From Candidatus Rhodoferax odensensis (GTDB taxonomy: Bacteria > Pseudomonadota > Gammaproteobacteria > Burkholderiales > Burkholderiaceae_C), in contig JADKDJ010000035.1 of the NCBI GenBank assembly GCA_016718405.1, positions 186,001-250,000 of the forward strand: a stretch of DNA of 64,000 nt, given 5' to 3'. This document shows, piece by piece, positions 59,765 through 64,000 of this stretch. Both the position numbers and the translations under genes were made by a program. Every line of letters starts with the position of its first letter. The first letter of the stretch is position 1. The notes under the pieces were generated by a model that worked only from the letters and a program-made list of their open reading frames with translations, was not told the origin of the DNA and made no database searches.

Positions 59765-60965
59765 ATGCATACCGAGACCCCGATTCAGTTCTTTGCGACC
59801 CCGGCCAAGACCGAAGTTCCCGCATCCGACCCTCACCCCATCATCGGGGGGCGGGTCGAGCTACCAACTTCTCCCCCGCCCTCAAATGCAACCTCAAATG
59901 GGGGTTACTGCTCGCTGGGGTGTGGGCGAGGTGCTGGGCTCGCAGGTGCATGTGGAGAATCGACGTTGAGCAGCTCAGTGCCTTTGTGGACCAGCACCTG
60001 CAGGGCAAGGAGGTCGTCACCTTCTACGGCGGCGAACCGACGCTGAACAAAAAAGTTGATGCTGGAAGTGATGCAACGCTTCCCGCGCTTCAGGTTGAGT
60101 TGCCGACCAATGCGACGCAGATCGACAACCTGCCCGAATGGGCGCTCAATCGCCTGTCCAACTTGCTGGCTTCGATCGATGGCGGCGAAGCCACCACCGA
60201 TATTATCGCGGCAAGGGCATCTACCGCCAAGTGGTCAAGAACTTGAAGGAAGTACGCTCTCCCAGATTGGCGGCTCATCACGGCCCACGTCACCTGGGGC
60301 AACCCCGACACCTGCTTTGAGAACTGGACCAACTGGTCGGCGACGATACGCCGTTTGACTACCTGTACTGGCAGTTTGTGGCCCGGACGAAATGTACGCC
60401 GGGGACTCAGTGGCCAAACGCAAGGCGGTGCTGGTGCAACTGATCGACAAGTTCTTCGCGCGCACCGATGTGTTGTACCCGCTCATTCCCTCGATGGGCA
60501 TGGTGCGCAACAAGCTGTTCCCGACCCGCGCACGCAAGGCTGTACGCCGGCGCCACGCAGTGCCGCCGTGTCCACCCACTTGCTCAACGTCATGCCCAAC
60601 GGCGAGATTTACCCCTGCCCGGACACCTGATGCTACGCCCCAGCCATGAAGATGGGCGACGTCAAAACAGCTGGCTCAAGAAGGGCCCACTACAACCAAG
60701 ACCGGCCATGCCCTGCCACGACTGCGAAGCCTAGCCGACTGGTGCCGTGGCAATTGCATGAAGAATAACCACCTGGGCTACGTGAAACGACACGCGTTAC
60801 CGCGCCAATGTGGTGGAGCCGATTTATCGAAGCCGATTCGTTTCATGGGCCAGGAAATCGACCGCCGCAACCCGCAGGGCCTGGTTTGAGCGGGCCACGC
60901 TGCCAGTGCGCAAGCAGATCCTGGACTGCGAGGGTTTACAAGAGTACGTGGAAGTGGTGACCTGA
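59765..60965 (+). pseudogene. Peptide-modifying radical SAM/SPASM enzyme (AF1577-like), frame-broken
   Basis: Assembled from fragments in several frames. The start MHTETPIQFF lies at 59765; a degraded radical SAM motif reads CNLK, WG, then YC (59886-59915); VEQLSAFVDQHLQGKEVVTFYGGEPTLN follows, then LSNLLASIDGG, YRGKGIYRQVVKNLKEVRS, a DYLYWQFVA element, LLNVMPNGEIYPCPD, and the SPASM-like cysteines in PCHDCEA and CRGNCMKN, ending at QEYVEVVT (60965). The order resembles the AF1577 family of putative peptide-modifying radical SAM proteins. No precursor peptide gene is recognisable nearby. At least eight frame changes would be needed to restore it. Confidence 0.65.
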
Positions 60966-61104
60966 CCCGGTAGCGGTGGGATACACCGTCAACATTTGGA
61001 AACACGCTCTGGCCGCGTGCCGGCTTGCCTAATGTCATGGTTCAGTGCGGGAAACCGCGAGAAATTGTTCATTAGCGCAACATCAGACACAACCCGTGTC
61101 GCAG

Positions 61105-62586
61105 AATGACGAACACCGATCGTACACCCATTCATGAGACCACCCACGATAGCCTCCAGACGCAAGCTGTTGGATCAGGCTGGCGACTACGCCACTTGGC
61201 GCGCTGGCGGCGGAACTCGACGAGTTGGAACACCTTGACGAGTGGAAGAGCGGCCCGAGTTCCAAGTTTTACCAACACAAGCTGATTGCGCAGCGCCTGA
61301 TCAACCTGAAAAACTGGCGCAAGGCCAGCGACTGGCCGCAACTGATCTTCCAGCCTGCGCGAGGGCCTGCACCGCCAACCTGGGCAACCTAGCCAACCCA
61401 GAGTTATACAAACACGCGCACCTGGGCGCAAAGCGCTGATCGACGACTACATCACCCGAGGTCACTTCGCTGCTCAACCACCTGTGCGACCACGACATCG
61501 CCGAGCTGCCCTACCCCGGAAGCTGCTGTTCTTTCGGCACACCGGGCAGAGCTTTGGCCGCTCGCTCTGATGCTCAGTGGTGGTGCCAACATCAGCATGT
61601 TTCACGTTGGCGTGATCAGGCGCTGCACGAGCAGCATTCTGCCGAGAGTGGTCTCCGGCTCCAGCGCTGGCGCGGTGGTGGCGGCACTTATCCGGGACCC
61701 GCAAGGACGGCGAACTCAACGCGCTGTTTCGTGGCGAAAACATCGATCCCTGGACCTGTGGCGCCGCCAGGGCGCACGCGACAGCTGCGCCAGAAGTCCC
61801 TGATGGACATCCGCCGGTTGGAGACCTATCTGCGCAAAAACGTGGGTGAGCTGACGTTTGAAGGGCCTTCAAACGCACCAGCGCATCATCAACATCACGG
61901 TCTCGCCGGTGGCTGGGAACCAGCACGCGCGCTTGCTCAAGCTACCTGACCACGCCGCACCTGCTGGTATGGAGCGCGGTTCTGGCCTCGTGCTCAGTGC
62001 CAGGGCTGTTCCCGCCGGTCAAGCTGACAGCCAGGGGACCGACTTGGGCACGAGCGGCCCTACGTGGCCTCCATCCGCTGGGTCGACGGCGCGCTGCAAA
62101 GCGACCTGCCCACCAAAACCTGGGTGGGCTGTACAACGTCAACCGCCACATCGTCAGCCAGACCAACCCCGCACGTACTGCCCTTCGCGGCCGACCAGTC
62201 CCGCAGGAAGGCTGGACGCGCTTTCTGACCGACCTGGTCAAGAGCGAGATGCAATACCGCTGCAAACGGATGCTGCTGCCGGCCTCCCATGGCGATCAGG
62301 ACCGGCATCGTCGAGGGGCTGCTCGATGGCGCGGTCGGGCTTTGGTTGACCAGCAGTACTACGGCGACGTGACAATCCACCCGCGCATAGCGCCGAAGTA
62401 ACTACCTGCGTGTACTGGGCAACTCGTCTGCTGACGAATACCATGCAATGGGTGCTGGCCGGCGAGCGTGCCACCTGGCCCAAGATCGCCATGATCCGCG
62501 ACCAGACCACCATCAGCCAAACGCTGGAGGACTGCATCATCCGGCTCAAGCGGCAGCGCAGCCGGCGAGATCCCAGACATCGTTGA
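61105..62586 (+). pseudogene. Patatin-like phospholipase/lipase with DUF3336-type N-terminus, frame-broken
   Basis: Fragments in order: LDQAGDYATW and LDELEHLDEWKSGPSS (DUF3336-like helical region), LIAQRLINLKNWRKASDW, then the patatin core with the oxyanion segment LSGGANISMFHVGV, the nucleophile elbow VSGSSAGAVVAAL, IINITVSPVAGNQHARLL, ASCAVPGLFPPV and the dyad Asp in RWVDGALQSDLPTK, followed by NVNRHIVSQTNP. This is the layout of SDP1/NTE-type lipases. The frame changes many times, and the end is near the TGA at 62584. A hairpin follows at 62596-62634. Confidence 0.7.
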
Positions 62587-62595
62587 TTGATGAGC

Positions 62596-62634
62596 GGCGA
62601 GCGGCACACTGCCTGAAACAGCGGTCCGCTCGCC
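62596..62634. terminator. Hairpin between convergent patatin and maeB genes
   Basis: GGCGAGCGG (62596-62604) and CCGCTCGCC (62626-62634) form a perfect nine-base stem with a 21-base loop, between the ends of two convergent genes. There is no long T-run; a bidirectional terminator is plausible. Confidence 0.5.
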
Positions 62635-62658
62635 CGACCGACGCGCTGGGACGCGGCG

Positions 62659-64000
62659 TCAGGGTTGCTGGTAGGTCGCCGCCCCGCCACAACCAACGCC
62701 GTCATGTTGACGATGCGCCGCACCGTGGCCGAAGGCGTCAGCACGTGGGCCGCGGCGCCAGCGCCGAGCAGAATCGGCCCCACCGTGACGCCCTGGCCAC
62801 CGGTCATCTTCAGCACATTGAACAAGATGTTGGCCGGCATCCAGGTTCGGGCAAACCAGCAAGTTGGCTTAGCCGTGCAACGTTATGTCCGCCAGCGCGG
62901 CCTGGCGCACTACTTCCCACGGCGCAGCTTCACCAGAGGCTCGCCATCACAGCCGCGCCGGCCGCGCCATCTGACCAAACGGGTCACGCGCACGCACGCA
63001 TCTTGCGGGCCGACGGACGGTCGGATGATCCAAAATTAGAGTGGGACAGGAAAGCACCCGTGGTGGCAGGCCAAAGCGGCTGGACCTCTTACGGCCATCA
63101 AGGCGATGTCGCGCCAGCTGCTCGGTCGTCTGGGTCTCATTGACATAGGTGTCGGCAATGAACAGCGATGCTTCTCGAGATCAGCGCGTTCATCGCGGCG
63201 GAGCCAGGGGGCTCCCGGGCTCACACCGATGACGTCGCTAACATGCTGTCAAGCTGGAAGTCAAGTGCCCGACCACGCCGCACATCACGGCGTCAGCATC
63301 GCCGAGGCTGGACCGCCAAGGCGGCAATGAGGGAATTAGACGACGCACGACCACCTTGGACAGTATCCTGGGTGGACGCCGCTGCGAGCGCGCAGTTGGT
63401 GATACGACTCCCAGTACTGGCGAAAACGCGGCTCGTCGGCTCGGGGTTGACGACCTCCACCCCGCGCCCGGAGCGGAACGCCCAAGCCCGCACTCTCCAG
63501 GCGCGCGGCGATCACCGTCGGGCGCCCAATCGGGATCGGGAAGGCCGGGCCTTCGTCGCGACCACCTGGGCGGCACGCAAGGCGCGTTCGTCTTCGCCCC
63601 TCGACGGAAGCCACGCGCTTGGCGCTGGGGTTGGCCTCGGCACGTGCGAACACCGGGCGCTGAACACACCGGTGTTGGTACACAAACCGCGACAGTGGCT
63701 CCCGGTAGGCCTCCGGATCGGCGATCGGCCGGGCGGCCGACGCCGGAAATCAGCGGCCTTAGCCACGGCCGGCGCGATGCACAGGATCAGCCGCGAGTCA
63801 AAGGGCGTGGGGGATCGGGTAGTCCGGGCTGCCGAACACCAGTTCCTTGCCGGGGTAGGCGGTGACAACTTCGTCGGAGATGTCGGCCTTGGCCGGGTCG
63901 GCGATCTGGCGCACGCAGGCCAGCTTCATGGCCTCAGTGATCCCAGTCGGCCGCAGTCCAGCGCGCCAAGGAAGATGTACGGAACACAGCACGTTGATGA
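62659..64000 (-). pseudogene. maeB: NADP-dependent malic enzyme MaeB (C-terminal part, frame-broken, continues past window)
   Basis: Read on the minus strand from 64000, fragments follow the MaeB plan of a malic domain fused to a phosphotransacetylase-like domain: ITEAMKLACVRQIADPAKADI, FGSPDYPIPHA, DSRLILCIAPAVAKAAD, then the phosphotransacetylase part with EDERALRAAQVV, FRQYWESYHQL, DADAVMCGVVGHL, LVCPNLDA, MTGGQGVTVGPILLGAGAAAHVLTPSATVRRIVNMTALVVAG and a stop at 62659. MaeB is a central-metabolism enzyme, so natural decay would be surprising; breaks occur every 50-80 bases. The N-terminal portion is outside the window. Confidence 0.8.

Overview
The window reads as a GC-rich betaproteobacterial chromosome, order Burkholderiales and most likely Comamonadaceae. 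This rests on the gene orders murA-hisGDCBH, mlaFEDACB beside a YadGH-type exporter, pilMNOPQ-aroKB, cyaY/lptM-lysA and two lpxL-like genes back to back with metK. No database search was possible, so the taxonomy is inference from gene order and protein style.

Layout. 1-11.6 kb (minus strand): one long, tightly packed co-directional run, mlaF-E-D-A-C-B, an ABC exporter pair, a BolA-like gene, murA and hisG-D-C-B-H; the window edge cuts hisH. Many neighbours overlap by ATGA. 11.7-18.1 kb: gltD and gltB (glutamate synthase). 18.1-19.0 kb: a REP-associated tyrosine transposase between perfect 22-base inverted repeats, inserted just upstream of the gltB promoter. 19.0-22.9 kb: a METTL25-like methyltransferase, a dGTPase-like HD hydrolase, aroB and aroK. 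22.9-29.9 kb: an Ig-like lipoprotein followed by the type IV pilus genes pilQ-P-O-N-M; pilQ is broken by an apparent internal deletion. 30.1-36.8 kb: mrcA (PBP1A, one-base frameshift), cyaY, lptM, lysA, a cytochrome c4-like gene, engB and an epoxide-hydrolase-like gene. 36.8-46.5 kb: two lipid A acyltransferase-like genes, metK with a structured leader, an M16 protease, a prolyl iminopeptidase, a PcaF-type thiolase, a DUF1841 gene and a second diheme cytochrome. 46.6-56.1 kb: a MoxR-type ATPase and a VWA protein, with a small membrane protein, a GNAT gene and a vapBC module between them, running into tamA-tamB. 56.2 kb: tRNA-Arg(CCT).

56.5-64 kb: a TonB-dependent receptor, a conserved hypothetical gene, a peptide-modifying radical SAM/SPASM enzyme, a patatin-like lipase and, on the other strand, the housekeeping malic enzyme maeB. 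From about 57.47 kb onward every gene on both strands is broken by indels every few dozen bases, while the preceding 57 kb shows only two breaks. This looks more like poor sequence quality than gene decay, though reads would be needed to tell.

Themes: much of the window serves the cell envelope (Mla lipid transport, MurA, PBP1A, LpxL-like acyltransferases, TamAB, pilus, lipoproteins) together with histidine, shikimate, lysine and glutamate synthesis. The most interesting non-coding signal is a putative pseudoknotted RNA leader upstream of metK.
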